Shown: positions 9,587 through 17,980, counted from the stretch's first letter. The stretch: 64,000 nt of DNA from Bacillota bacterium (GCA_023435745.1 JAEZMD010000010.1:59814-123813), one strand, 5' to 3'. Numbers and translations are program-made. The notes: generated from the letters alone by a model not told the origin.

Positions 9587-9692
9587 GCAGAGGCCCAGGC
9601 ATAGGCAGAAGAACGGACAAGAGAGGAGACATTGGTTGGGAGTGAACGATAGGACACGAATCGGCGATCAACAGCAAAGGTTCAGCTATAGT

Positions 9693-10760
9693 TTACAGAT
9701 AGTGCAGCTTCCCGCTCTCCTTCAGCAGCTCTACGATGTCCTTTACCTCCTGGGCTCTGGATTTGGGGCAGATCAGAAGGGCATCGTCCGTTTGAATAAT
9801 AATCATGTTTTCCACACCGACTGTGGTGATCAGAGAATTTCCGTAAACAATGGTGTTTTTAGTGTCAATACCCACATGCTCGGATTTGATGATATTGCCG
9901 TTTTCATCAGGCGGAAATACAACGCCAAGCATATCCCATGAGCCAACGTCGTTCCAGCCGAAATCTCCCGGGACGACTCTTACATCGTCGCTGCGCTCAA
10001 GAATCCCATAGTCAACCGATACGCTTTGCAGCAGAGGATAAATGGCATTCAGCTTTTCACTCTCGCTATCGGTTCCATAGTATTCGCTTAAAGTTACTAT
10101 GTTCTTGTAAAGCTTTGGCAGGAATCTCTGAATGTTTTCCATCAACACACCGGTCCGGCAGATCAGGATACCGCTGTTCCAAAGGTAATTGCCGGATTTC
10201 ACAAACTGCTTTGCCTTTTCTAGATTTGGCTTTTCAATGAATTCTTCAACATAGGACATCCCGTCAACCGCGGAAGCCCTATCATACTTGATGTATCCGT
10301 ATCCTGTTGCCGCAAAGCCCGGATGGATCCCCAATGTAATAAAGGAATCGTTTTCAGATGCATATTTTACGGCCAGACGAAGCGCGGCATGGTATTCTTC
10401 TTCTTTGTTGATATAAGCGTCAGAAGGGAATATGCATATAACGCTGTCCCCATGAAGCCTGTGAATCCGGGATGCGGCGTATGCTATGCACGCTGTGGTG
10501 TTTCTGCCCACGGGCTCCAACAGGACATTTTCGTGGGGGACGCCATCTATTAGAATCTCTTTTAAGATATCTCCCTGCGAACGATTAGTCACAATATAGG
10601 TATTTTTATAAGAAATCACAGCGGCGTTGCGCTTAATGGTTTCATTGATCATCGCATCGTTCCCGCCAAGGTTCAACAGCTGCTTGGGCTTGCACTGCCT
10701 GGACAGAGGCCAGAACCTGGTGCCCCCTCCGCCGGCCATAATAACTGAAAATATCTCCAT
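9693..10760 (-). CDS. manC: Mannose-1-phosphate guanylyltransferase
   Basis: 355 residues on the minus strand. It makes GDP-mannose from mannose-1-phosphate and GTP. The pyrophosphorylase signature GGGGTRFWPLSR is at residues 11-22, followed by KPKQLLNL, then FPSDAYI, the FIEKP motif and GNYLWNSG, and WNDVGSW near residue 268. The length equals the single-domain enzyme without an isomerase domain. It lies 3' to 3' with the Wzz gene and its 5' end faces the divergent gene at 10981. It supplies GDP-mannose to the neighbouring polysaccharide operon, most plausibly as substrate of the AlgD-like dehydrogenase. The ribosome binding site GGGAGGTGA precedes the ATG. Confidence 0.93.
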   Translation of the reverse strand: MEIFSVIMAGGGGTRFWPLSRQCKPKQLLNLGGNDAMINETIKRNAAVISYKNTYIVTNRSQGDILKEILIDGVPHENVLLEPVGRNTTACIAYAASRIHRLHGDSVICIFPSDAYINKEEEYHAALRLAVKYASENDSFITLGIHPGFAATGYGYIKYDRASAVDGMSYVEEFIEKPNLEKAKQFVKSGNYLWNSGILICRTGVLMENIQRFLPKLYKNIVTLSEYYGTDSESEKLNAIYPLLQSVSVDYGILERSDDVRVVPGDFGWNDVGSWDMLGVVFPPDENGNIIKSEHVGIDTKNTIVYGNSLITTVGVENMIIIQTDDALLICPKSRAQEVKDIVELLKESGKLHYL

Positions 10761-10980
10761 ACCGTCACCTCCCTATGTTTGTTGCTCGTGGGATATTTAC
10801 CTCAGGGAATGGCTTTTAAACAGGGATTCGGGGATAATAATTTTCACTCCTCTGATGTTTACAGCTGCATGTAGTATTTACATAAATTCCATTAGTGGAC
10901 AAAATAGAGAAAAATTGTAGAAGATTAGCTGATATAATTTTGCTAATATTTATAAATTATGTAAAGAGGGGGAGTTATTT

Positions 10981-11418
10981 GTGGAATCTGAAATAATCAT
11001 GAAGGATTTGCTTAAACAGTATAGCTTTTACAAAGACCGTAAGGTGATGCTCGAAAGGAGAAGTGTTTATCTACAAAGTTTAATCGAAAATGAAGGAGAT
11101 GATTTTGATAAAGGAATATATAAAGGGCCTTTGGATGAATACCTGAATAAGGCTAAAGATGAAATCGCAATTGAGCTTCATAGCATTCAAAATGAAATGC
11201 CAAAAATAACCTATCTACTGGGGAAGGTCGACTTAGCGCTTGCTATGGTTGCCGGTTACGACGAGAAGTACAAGTTGATCATTGAATCTTTCTATATCAA
11301 AAAAATCAGAATGGAGAATATTTCTGACTCTATGCATATCAGCAGGAGTTCTTGCTATGAAATAAAAAACAAAGCAATTAGCTATATGGCTAAAGTCATT
11401 TTTGGGGCTACAATTTAA
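10981..11418 (+). CDS. Small HTH protein with sigma region 4/ArpU-like C-terminus
   Basis: 145 residues starting at GTG, with AGAGGGGGAG as ribosome binding site. The N-terminal ~100 residues look helical and charged. The C-terminal ~50 residues (from about YDEKYKLIIESF, then ISDSMHISRSSCYEIKNKAISYMAK) have the shape of a sigma-70 region 4 or phage ArpU/RinA-type helix-turn-helix. It is the first gene before the CXXX-repeat peptide system, and four downstream units share an unusual promoter-like element. It is therefore the best local candidate for the factor that reads them. A prophage remnant origin is possible, but no other phage genes flank it. Direct regulation is inference. Confidence 0.55.
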   Translation: MESEIIMKDLLKQYSFYKDRKVMLERRSVYLQSLIENEGDDFDKGIYKGPLDEYLNKAKDEIAIELHSIQNEMPKITYLLGKVDLALAMVAGYDEKYKLIIESFYIKKIRMENISDSMHISRSSCYEIKNKAISYMAKVIFGATI

Positions 11419-11439
11419 TTCATATCCGGGACAAAACGC

Positions 11440-11470
11440 GGACGATTACTGGAAAATATTCTGCTAAAGT
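11440..11470 (+). promoter_or_regulatory. Shared promoter-like element, copy A
   Basis: GGACGAT (11440-11446), 16 bases, then GCTAAAGT (11463-11470), ending 51 bases before the radical SAM start codon. It is the most divergent copy of the GGACGAY-N16-GYTARGNT element found four times in this region. The inner GGAAAAT is also shared with copy D. Confidence 0.55.
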
Positions 11471-11521
11471 ATACTCAATACAGTTAGTTTACTTTTCAAA
11501 TTCAAATACAGGAGGTCAATA

Positions 11522-12868
11522 ATGCATAACGGATACTATTTAACCGAAGCAGACGCACCATCTTTTGATAGCTGGTTTTCAGAGGCATACAGGCTTGTAC
11601 ACCAGGAGATGCCATGCGGCATATTGTGCAAAAGTGTAACTATTGTAGTTACAGAGGATTGTAATTTTGCATGTACCTATTGTTACATGCACGGGAAAAA
11701 GCCAAAGAAAATGAGTAAAAAAACGGCGATGGAGGCAGTTGATTTCGTTCTGGATAAAGAAAAATGCAACGGCTATATCAACCCCGAAGAATCGCCATGT
11801 ATCATACTGGAGTTCATTGGCGGAGAGCCTTTGCTTGAGATCGATACCATTGATGTATTTATGGAGTATTTTATCTATAAGTCAATGTTGCTCGATCACC
11901 CCTGGAAGAATAATTATGTTATAAGCATGTCGTCAAATGGTTCATTGTATCCGACAAAAAAGGTCCAGAACTTTGTGAGGAAATACGCTGGCAGGGTACA
12001 TATCGGTATAACCATTGACGGCACAAAAGAGTTGCATGATACCTGCAGAGTGTACAGAGATGGAAGAGGTACATATGATGATGTCCTAAAGAGCGTAAAA
12101 ATGCGGTTTAAAAATGGTGAACATCCAAGCACCAAAGTCACAATTGCGCCGGAAAACCTTCAATATCTTTGTGAGGCTACATTACATCTGTTTTCCATAG
12201 GCTATAGGTTCCTTTATTGTAATGTTGTTTTTGAAGATGTCTGGAGCATTGATCTGGCTAAATTGCTTTATAGCGAGTTAAAAAAATTAGCTGATATTAT
12301 GCTGAAGGAGTCACTGTATAAGTCTCATCTTTCTACTTTTCTTTCAGAATCTATTGGAGCTCCTCTTCCGGAAGATGAAATCACAAACTGGTGTGGCGGA
12401 ACCGGAAGCATGCTGGCGATCGGCACAGACGGCGTTTGTTATCCTTGTATCAGGTATATGGAGTACTCATTTGCCAACAAAGACAGAAAACCCGTAGTTA
12501 TTGGTGATATATACAAAGGCATATTGAGTGTTGAGGATTCCTGTGATATGCAGTGCATGAACTGTATAACCAGGCGCAGTCAATCTACTGACGAATGCTT
12601 TTATTGCCAGGTCGGGAAAGGTTGCGCCTGGTGCAGTGCATACAATTATGATTACTACGGCACTGCGGACAAAAGGACGACATTCCATTGCAGCATGCAT
12701 AAAGCGAGAGTCTTAGCAAATGTATACTATTGGAATATGTTATACAGAAAGCTTGACCTTAACAAGCGGTTTGATTTTCATATGCCCGATGAATTGGCAT
12801 TGGAGATAATCGACAGGGATGAATTATCACTGTTAAAAAAATTGAGTATGCAGGAGGATGAAAGATGA
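11522..12868 (+). CDS. Radical SAM/SPASM peptide maturase, CXXX-repeat target type
   Basis: 448 residues. The radical SAM cluster motif CNFACTYC (C47, C51, C54) binds the 4Fe-4S that cleaves SAM; GGEPLL follows near residue 100. The C-terminal SPASM-like region has several cysteines in GVCYPC, CDMQCMNC, CFYC and GCAWC for auxiliary clusters. Enzymes of this build form thioether or similar cross-links on cysteine-rich precursor peptides. A known NCBI family, as recalled, is the radical SAM maturase for CXXX-repeat targets. The cysteine-repeat protein 0.8 kb downstream is the obvious substrate. Ribosome binding site AGGAGG. The stop overlaps the next start by four bases. Family assignment is strong; the chemistry is inferred. 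Confidence 0.88.
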   Translation: MHNGYYLTEADAPSFDSWFSEAYRLVHQEMPCGILCKSVTIVVTEDCNFACTYCYMHGKKPKKMSKKTAMEAVDFVLDKEKCNGYINPEESPCIILEFIGGEPLLEIDTIDVFMEYFIYKSMLLDHPWKNNYVISMSSNGSLYPTKKVQNFVRKYAGRVHIGITIDGTKELHDTCRVYRDGRGTYDDVLKSVKMRFKNGEHPSTKVTIAPENLQYLCEATLHLFSIGYRFLYCNVVFEDVWSIDLAKLLYSELKKLADIMLKESLYKSHLSTFLSESIGAPLPEDEITNWCGGTGSMLAIGTDGVCYPCIRYMEYSFANKDRKPVVIGDIYKGILSVEDSCDMQCMNCITRRSQSTDECFYCQVGKGCAWCSAYNYDYYGTADKRTTFHCSMHKARVLANVYYWNMLYRKLDLNKRFDFHMPDELALEIIDRDELSLLKKLSMQEDER

Positions 12869-13191
12869 ATAATTCAAAGGAACTGGTTCCGGTAAAGGAA
12901 AAGGATGCAAGGGAGCTTGCAGACACGATCGTTGAGGTTGAAGCGTGCAAGGAATTGTATGAAAAGGCGGTCAAGCAGCCGAATTACTCTTCTCATGCAA
13001 TGAAGGATGTGCTGGATCGCTTCATGAGCGCTCTGAAGAAACACAAGGCACTCTGGCGTGAGCTTCTGATCAAATATGTAGGAGAGGAAAAAGCAATGTA
13101 CTACAGGGATGTGTACCGATATGACATTTTTAAAAAGGTTATATTCCTGCAGGACATGGAGGGGGAGGAATATGCGCAACCTGAAAATTGA
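12865..13191 (+). CDS. Small accessory protein of the CXXX-repeat modification system
   Basis: 108 residues, highly charged and mainly helical, without signal peptide, membrane segment or cysteine-rich motif (one Cys near residue 30). ATG overlaps the maturase stop (ATGA), showing tight coupling, and its own 3' end overlaps the next gene by 20 bases. Position and size match the small partner proteins that accompany CXXX-repeat maturases. A substrate-recognition or chaperone role is plausible but not shown by the sequence. Confidence 0.6.
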   Translation: MNNSKELVPVKEKDARELADTIVEVEACKELYEKAVKQPNYSSHAMKDVLDRFMSALKKHKALWRELLIKYVGEEKAMYYRDVYRYDIFKKVIFLQDMEGEEYAQPEN

Positions 13192-13459
13192 GCTGTCATC
13201 CGAAGAAGAAAAGGTATTTGAATACAGAATGTATCAGTTCCAGGGAATTCAAATAGCTGTTAATCAATTTCTTAGTACAAAGATATATGAATACAATGAT
13301 GAGCATTACTCAAGACTGACGGATACCCTTGTCGAAAAGTACAGGCTTCTATCGGAGTGTATCATGGAGTTGGCTGAAAAAAGGGGTTATAAGGAAATAG
13401 CAATGCAGGATTTGAATTATGAATATACGAAAGGAGTAGTAAGGCTGATTAGTACATAG
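13172..13459 (+). CDS. Second small accessory protein of the CXXX-repeat system
   Basis: 95 residues. The ATG at 13172 is preceded by GGGGGAGGAA; a longer upstream extension in the same frame runs through the previous gene and is not needed. The protein is helical and charged with no cysteine-rich or membrane segment (one Cys). I do not recognise a domain. It completes the maturase transcript, which ends at the hairpin terminator at 13475. By operon logic it assists the maturase or the precursor. Confidence 0.6.
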   Translation: MRNLKIELSSEEEKVFEYRMYQFQGIQIAVNQFLSTKIYEYNDEHYSRLTDTLVEKYRLLSECIMELAEKRGYKEIAMQDLNYEYTKGVVRLIST

Positions 13460-13474
13460 ACAAATCATATCCTG

Positions 13475-13515
13475 ACGAAGGTCGGCAAGCAATTTATGCC
13501 GGCTTTCGTTTTTTT
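13475..13515 (+). terminator. Intrinsic terminator of the maturase operon
   Basis: Twelve-base stem: ACGAAGGTCGGC (13475-13486) against GCCGGCTTTCGT (13498-13509), with two G-U pairs, an 11-base loop, and a run of T to 13515. It separates the maturase transcript from the cysteine-repeat gene, which then has its own promoter-like element. Confidence 0.85.
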
Positions 13516-13577
13516 ATATGGGGTTTGAAGTGTAAACGAAATATGCTATACAGCGAGAAGGAAATGGTACGAAGTCC

Positions 13578-13608
13578 GGACGACATAAGGATATTCAGGT
13601 GCTAGGAT
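13578..13608 (+). promoter_or_regulatory. Shared promoter-like element, copy B
   Basis: GGACGAC (13578-13584), 16 bases, GCTAGGAT (13601-13608), 52 bases before the ATG of the cysteine-repeat toxin-like gene. The whole leader down to the start codon is nearly identical to that of the paralogue at 18062. Confidence 0.65.
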
Positions 13609-13660
13609 AAAGGCAGGTAGAAAATGATTCTATCAATTGGTTAATAAGGATGTGAAATCA

Positions 13661-16390
13661 ATGGCATGTTATTATTGTTCCTATCAATGTCAAAGCACCT
13701 GTGAGGCTTATTGTGCACAGGACTGCACCGGTGGCTGTGCAGGCACCTGTTCAGGAAGCTGTACCGGAGGTTGTCAGGCATCCTGCTCCGATGAATGCAC
13801 CAGTTGCACATATACTTGTTCAGGCGGCTGCAGCGGTTGTACGGGAACCTGTTCGGATGTGTGTACGAGCTGTACCGGAACATGCTCCGGAGGCTGTACA
13901 GGGTGCACCGGAGGTTGTCAGGCGTCTTGCTCAGATGAATGCACCAGTTGTACATATACTTGCTCAGGCGGCTGCAGCGGTTGCACGGGGACCTGTTCGG
14001 ATGTGTGCACGAGCTGTACCGGAACATGCTCCGGAGGCTGTACAGGATGTACGGGAGGTTGTCAGGCGTCTTGCTCAGATGAATGCACCAGTTGCACGTT
14101 TACTTGCTCAGGCGGCTGCAGCGGCTGTACGGGAACCTGTTCCGACTATTGCACCAGCTGTACTGATATATGTACGGGAACGTGTGCGAATTCCTGTTCC
14201 GATGAATGCACCAGTTGTACATATACTTGCTCAGGCGGCTGCTTGACAACATGTACGACAACCTGTTCGGGCTCTTGTGTAGTAGTTTGTGGTGGCAGTT
14301 GCACAGACCTTTGCGCAGACGGCTGCTATAATACATGCAGTATAGCCTGCGCGGACAGCTGTACCGGCAGTTGCGCCGGTGGATGCTCGACGGCCTGTAC
14401 TACGACCTGTTTAGGGAGCTGCCTGGAAAGCTGCGTACAAACATGCGCGGGAAGTTGTTCGGACGTTTGTTCAACAGAGTGTACTGTAAATTGCGATGCT
14501 GAATGTGTACAAACATGCAGTGGCGGCTGTAAGGAAGGTTGTCTCGGAAGCTGTTCGGGGACATGTATTGATAATTGTGTAGCAGCTTGCGCAGTTGACT
14601 GTTCTGGTACATGCTCAAGCAGTTGTAGTGAGGGCTGTTTTGATGGCTGTATGGAGACATGTATTGATAATTGTGTAGAAGCTTGTGCAATTAACTGTTC
14701 TGATACATGCTCAGGCAGCAGTACTACTACTAATCCAGGAGACGGTACTCTTGAACTTGGCGACACAGGATCTGAGGTTACAGTACTGCAGCAGGATCTA
14801 GTCTATATAGGTTATAGCCTAAGTGTAACAGGGACATATGATGCGGCTACAGAATCAGCAGTAAGGGTTTTCCAAATTCTAACCGGAATAGGTGTTGATG
14901 GGATTGTTGGACCGGAAACAAGAAATAAGCTTGCTGAAGTAGTGAGTAATAAAAATAATGGCTGGCTGTCAAGAGGTATGAAAGGATCGGATATACTGCA
15001 CTTGCAGAATAACCTTAATACACTTGGTTATAATTGCGGAACAGCGGATGGTGAATTCGGCATAAATACTTACAATGCTGTTCGTTCGTTTCAAGCTGCA
15101 AAAGGATTGACGCAGGATGGGATTGTAGGGCCTGCTACAATGAGTGCCATAAATGCTGCGTTAAACGCACCAGCGGGTATAATAACAATTCATGAGAGAA
15201 CATCTAGCAGTATAACTCTGAACATAATTAGAGGAATAGGAAAACGGATTAAATATTATCAGGCAGCAAATTATGAGTATACAAAGCAAGAGATACCCAT
15301 CACAGATCAAGAAGCTAACACAGGTAAAAAACTTTTTGAGAATCTTGTTCCTAATACGGCCTACATTTTTGAACTAATTAATAGTCAAGGTACGATAGAG
15401 TTCAAGACAGGCACTACTACACTGCATCAGGGAACTGTAAGCTTGAGCTTAGTGGCTATAGACGTTGGGTATAGCAATATAACATGGAAAATTGAAGCAG
15501 CTGATAACAAAACATTGGAGGCATATGAATCTACAATCACGCCAACGGGTAGTGTTAGCTATACTTTACTCGATAGTATGACTATACACGGTATAACATG
15601 TACGTATTCAATTTCTGCACTAAATCCAGACACATTCTATATTGCTATTATCAAAGATGGAGATAATCCTATAGCATCAGATCTGGAAAAAACGCTTATG
15701 CTGGATGAAACGCAAGCCGAAAACGGAGGTCATAATGAGTTAATAGATAAATTGAATTTCTTAATTAACGATGGAGATCTTACTCTAGGTAATGGTGAGA
15801 TATGGTCAATATTTTCAGGTATATTCCAAAGCGGTATTGAGTTATGGAATAAAAATTATGGGAACATTCGAATAGACAAGCTTGGTAAGGTCATCAAAGT
15901 TACAGAAACGGTTGGAGGAACAGCTAGAGTAATTGGAAGGTATACACTTGATCAAGCAGAGGAGTTTCCACAATATCTGAAATATTTTAGCAGCAGAGCT
16001 AATTACTTGGACAGTATTAAGTCCACTTTAGGTGCCGCTCTTAGTCTTATTGGTATAGCGATAGATGTAAGGGAAGGAATAAAAGCAGAGATTGAAGAGG
16101 CTAATGCGGAAAATAGAGCTGTTAGATGGTATGATATTGCAGTGTCTATTGTTTATGATATTGCTATAGGAGTTGTTGGAGCAGTTATTGGAACATTTGT
16201 TGGCGCATACTTTGGATCGCTTGTACTCACTCCTGGTCTTGGGACACTTATTGGATCTTTAACAGGTGGACTTGCAGGATATATATGGAGTGTTTTTACA
16301 GATAACGCAAGAGATCAAATAGTTGATATGATAACGGCACTCTTTGAAAATGCGGATCAACAAGTTATTACCGGAAATGCGTGGAGTTGA
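13661..16390 (+). CDS. CXXX-repeat precursor fused to peptidoglycan-binding and toxin-like domains
   Basis: 909 residues from the ATG at 13661; a TTG 24 bases upstream is less likely because AAGGATGTG lies between the two. Residues 1-350 hold 91 cysteines in CX3 and CX2 spacing (CTGTC, CSGGC, CSDEC). A Thr/Gly linker follows. Two PG_binding_1 repeats span about 363-503 (LQQDL...GYSLSVTG; LQNNLNTLGYNCG...DGIVGPATM). A beta-rich, fibronectin-like region spans about 508-690. The last ~215 residues end in a hydrophobic, glycine-zipper-like stretch (about 825-880, VGAVIGTFVGAYFGS) reminiscent of pore-forming toxins. No Sec signal peptide is seen. It is probably the substrate of the maturase at 11522, giving a cross-linked cysteine rod that carries a wall-binding effector. 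The function is inferred. Confidence 0.8.
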   Translation: MACYYCSYQCQSTCEAYCAQDCTGGCAGTCSGSCTGGCQASCSDECTSCTYTCSGGCSGCTGTCSDVCTSCTGTCSGGCTGCTGGCQASCSDECTSCTYTCSGGCSGCTGTCSDVCTSCTGTCSGGCTGCTGGCQASCSDECTSCTFTCSGGCSGCTGTCSDYCTSCTDICTGTCANSCSDECTSCTYTCSGGCLTTCTTTCSGSCVVVCGGSCTDLCADGCYNTCSIACADSCTGSCAGGCSTACTTTCLGSCLESCVQTCAGSCSDVCSTECTVNCDAECVQTCSGGCKEGCLGSCSGTCIDNCVAACAVDCSGTCSSSCSEGCFDGCMETCIDNCVEACAINCSDTCSGSSTTTNPGDGTLELGDTGSEVTVLQQDLVYIGYSLSVTGTYDAATESAVRVFQILTGIGVDGIVGPETRNKLAEVVSNKNNGWLSRGMKGSDILHLQNNLNTLGYNCGTADGEFGINTYNAVRSFQAAKGLTQDGIVGPATMSAINAALNAPAGIITIHERTSSSITLNIIRGIGKRIKYYQAANYEYTKQEIPITDQEANTGKKLFENLVPNTAYIFELINSQGTIEFKTGTTTLHQGTVSLSLVAIDVGYSNITWKIEAADNKTLEAYESTITPTGSVSYTLLDSMTIHGITCTYSISALNPDTFYIAIIKDGDNPIASDLEKTLMLDETQAENGGHNELIDKLNFLINDGDLTLGNGEIWSIFSGIFQSGIELWNKNYGNIRIDKLGKVIKVTETVGGTARVIGRYTLDQAEEFPQYLKYFSSRANYLDSIKSTLGAALSLIGIAIDVREGIKAEIEEANAENRAVRWYDIAVSIVYDIAIGVVGAVIGTFVGAYFGSLVLTPGLGTLIGSLTGGLAGYIWSVFTDNARDQIVDMITALFENADQQVITGNAWS
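13766..14197 (+). repeat. Three tandem 144-bp (48-residue) units in the cysteine domain
   Basis: Units begin at 13766, 13910 and 14054, each opening with GGAGGTTGTCAGG and coding GGCQASCSDEC, then CTSC and CSGGCSGC patterns. The first two are almost identical at protein level; the third decays after CSDYC. Exact 144-base spacing shows duplication of a whole block, not drift of CXXX units. Confidence 0.85.
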
Positions 16391-16451
16391 TTGCATAATC
16401 TGGCATATTATGCTATAGTTGTGTTACAATATTCTATATTAATAGAAAACG

Positions 16452-16488
16452 TCTTGAGAGTAGGGTAGTACATACCCTGCTCTCAAGA
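16452..16488 (+). other. Long hairpin between toxin-like gene and candidate immunity gene
   Basis: TCTTGAGAGTAGGGTA (16452-16467) pairs with TACCCTGCTCTCAAGA (16473-16488) over 16 bases with one G-U pair and a 5-base loop. There is no T run, so it is not a standard terminator. It may act as an mRNA stability or attenuation structure between the two genes. Confidence 0.75.
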
Positions 16489-16516
16489 TGTCTATAATCA
16501 GGTATTTGGAGGGCGT

Positions 16517-17173
16517 ATGGTTAAAAATTTAAGTAACATAAGAGGATATTTGACAGTGATACCTCCATTACTTATAAAAAAGTTTTTGTGGGGATTTTTA
16601 GGATTGCTAAATATTTTTAATGCATTTATGTTTAAATTTATATATGATCTGGATTTAAAACAGGCGCTGAATCTGTATGTGAATGCTATTTTCTTTGTCA
16701 TAACTCTTGTTTTTGATTTATGGGCGATTTATATTCTTTTAGATACTAAAACCAAGCAAAATCAATTTATATTATTTTCAGGATTAGTATCATTTTTCCT
16801 ATCAGCAATGTATATTTATGCATTTTATGAAATAATATATATGATATTAGACATAAAATCACTCGTTTATATTTATATTATAATTTTTTTGTATATCTTT
16901 ATACTTGCTTTGAATCTATTAATTTTACATCAATTATTAAATAAAGGAAACTTCAAAAGAAAAAAACAAAAAGGTATATTCATATCTTTAATTTTGATCT
17001 GTTTCAATTTTGGTATAATGGGAGAAAAATTATACAATAAATTTTCTGATGCAAGATCACAATTAATTGTTACCGCTTTTATTATACTTCTTTTTGGTTA
17101 TTGTTTCCTATTTACAACGCATAATACGTACAAATATTACCTGATAAAAAAATACAGTAAACCGTCTGAATGA
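16517..17173 (+). CDS. Six-helix membrane protein, candidate immunity protein
   Basis: 218 residues with about six hydrophobic segments separated by short charged loops; the last ends near LLFGYCFLFTT. No enzymatic motif or recognised family. Ribosome binding site GGAGGG six bases before ATG. The gene is markedly A+T-rich compared with the polysaccharide and core-metabolism genes, as is common for horizontally acquired immunity genes. It directly follows the gene whose C-terminus looks membrane-active, and multi-pass membrane proteins are the usual immunity type against pore-forming bacteriocins. Alternatives are a transporter fragment or a phage-related membrane protein. Confidence 0.6.
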   Translation: MVKNLSNIRGYLTVIPPLLIKKFLWGFLGLLNIFNAFMFKFIYDLDLKQALNLYVNAIFFVITLVFDLWAIYILLDTKTKQNQFILFSGLVSFFLSAMYIYAFYEIIYMILDIKSLVYIYIIIFLYIFILALNLLILHQLLNKGNFKRKKQKGIFISLILICFNFGIMGEKLYNKFSDARSQLIVTAFIILLFGYCFLFTTHNTYKYYLIKKYSKPSE

Positions 17174-17224
17174 TTTTTATATACCGTTGAATGTATTGAT
17201 AATATAGTATTTTAGGGTGAATGT

Positions 17225-17854
17225 ATGAAAAAAAGGATTATTGTTATCTGTATTAGTATTTTTGCTGTTGCTGCTGTGTTCTATAATTATTATTCTCTTC
17301 AAATACATACTGAAAAGAAAAATAACCATATGGAAACCTTTGAACAAGTAAAAATAGCAGAAGTGGATGTTTCCGCTATTGCAGATCTACCACAACCTCA
17401 ACATCTAAGAGGCATCAAGGATAGAAATAAAAAAAAATTATCTTCAGAATTTGATACTTATAAGCTTTTGGCTTCTGATAGTATAAACTTGCAAGGCAAA
17501 TTCAGGATCGATAATGGTTTAGTAGAAATGATAACATGTAAGTATGTAAAAGAATCCGATATTTCGATAAATATAAGTATTTATCATTCAAATGAGATTG
17601 CAAAAGATGAGTATAAACTAGAGCTAAAGTATTCTAAAGAAATTGTGAAGCAGTCAGAAGAATTAAATAATCAATGGTTTATCAGCAGCATTATTTATAT
17701 AGAAGACGTTTCAATTGTTAATAAAGTATGCTTCCAAAAAGGTAATTTAGTCATAACTATTATAGAAGATACAAATAACCGCGAGTCAAATATCAATAAC
17801 GTCATATATAAACTTGAGGAAATTTTTGCAGATGAATTTGATATACGGGACTGA
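17225..17854 (+). CDS. Membrane-anchored or secreted protein of unknown function
   Basis: 209 residues. MKKR then a hydrophobic helix (about residues 5-23) forms a signal peptide or anchor; no lipobox cysteine is present. The remaining ~185 residues are hydrophilic and lysine-rich, with no recognised domain. It lies 51 bases after the six-helix protein, shares its A+T-rich composition, and probably shares its transcript, which ends at the hairpin near 17926. It could be a second immunity or wall-protection factor, but this rests only on position. Confidence 0.6.
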   Translation: MKKRIIVICISIFAVAAVFYNYYSLQIHTEKKNNHMETFEQVKIAEVDVSAIADLPQPQHLRGIKDRNKKKLSSEFDTYKLLASDSINLQGKFRIDNGLVEMITCKYVKESDISINISIYHSNEIAKDEYKLELKYSKEIVKQSEELNNQWFISSIIYIEDVSIVNKVCFQKGNLVITIIEDTNNRESNINNVIYKLEEIFADEFDIRD

Positions 17855-17925
17855 TTGTCAATGGTATTGTATGTGCAGGTAAACTTAGCGATGGAATAGC
17901 GAAGCATAGCATGTTAATAATTACA

Positions 17926-17958
17926 GACGGTTGCCTAAACGATGACCGCCATTTTTTT
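17926..17958 (+). terminator. Probable intrinsic terminator
   Basis: GACGGT (17926-17931) pairs with ACCGCC (17945-17950) apart from one mismatch, followed by ATTTTTTT. It closes the toxin/immunity-like transcript just before the next promoter-like element. Confidence 0.6.
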
Positions 17959-17980
17959 GTTACAAATCAGCACAAAATCT

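Noticed and set aside
9531..9941. Open frame of 136 codons overlapping the Wzz 3' end and ManC
   Set aside because: It runs antisense over ManC in a low-complexity frame and has no ribosome binding site; ManC is clear on the other strand.
10897..10927. GGACAAA...GAAGATTA before the sigma-like gene as a fifth copy of the shared element
   Set aside because: The first box differs at the sixth base in the wrong direction and the second box does not match GYTARGNT, although the spacing is 16.
13641..14766. Several open frames on both strands across the cysteine repeats
   Set aside because: They arise from the repetitive composition. The plus-strand frame with regular cysteines and the downstream domains is the real one.
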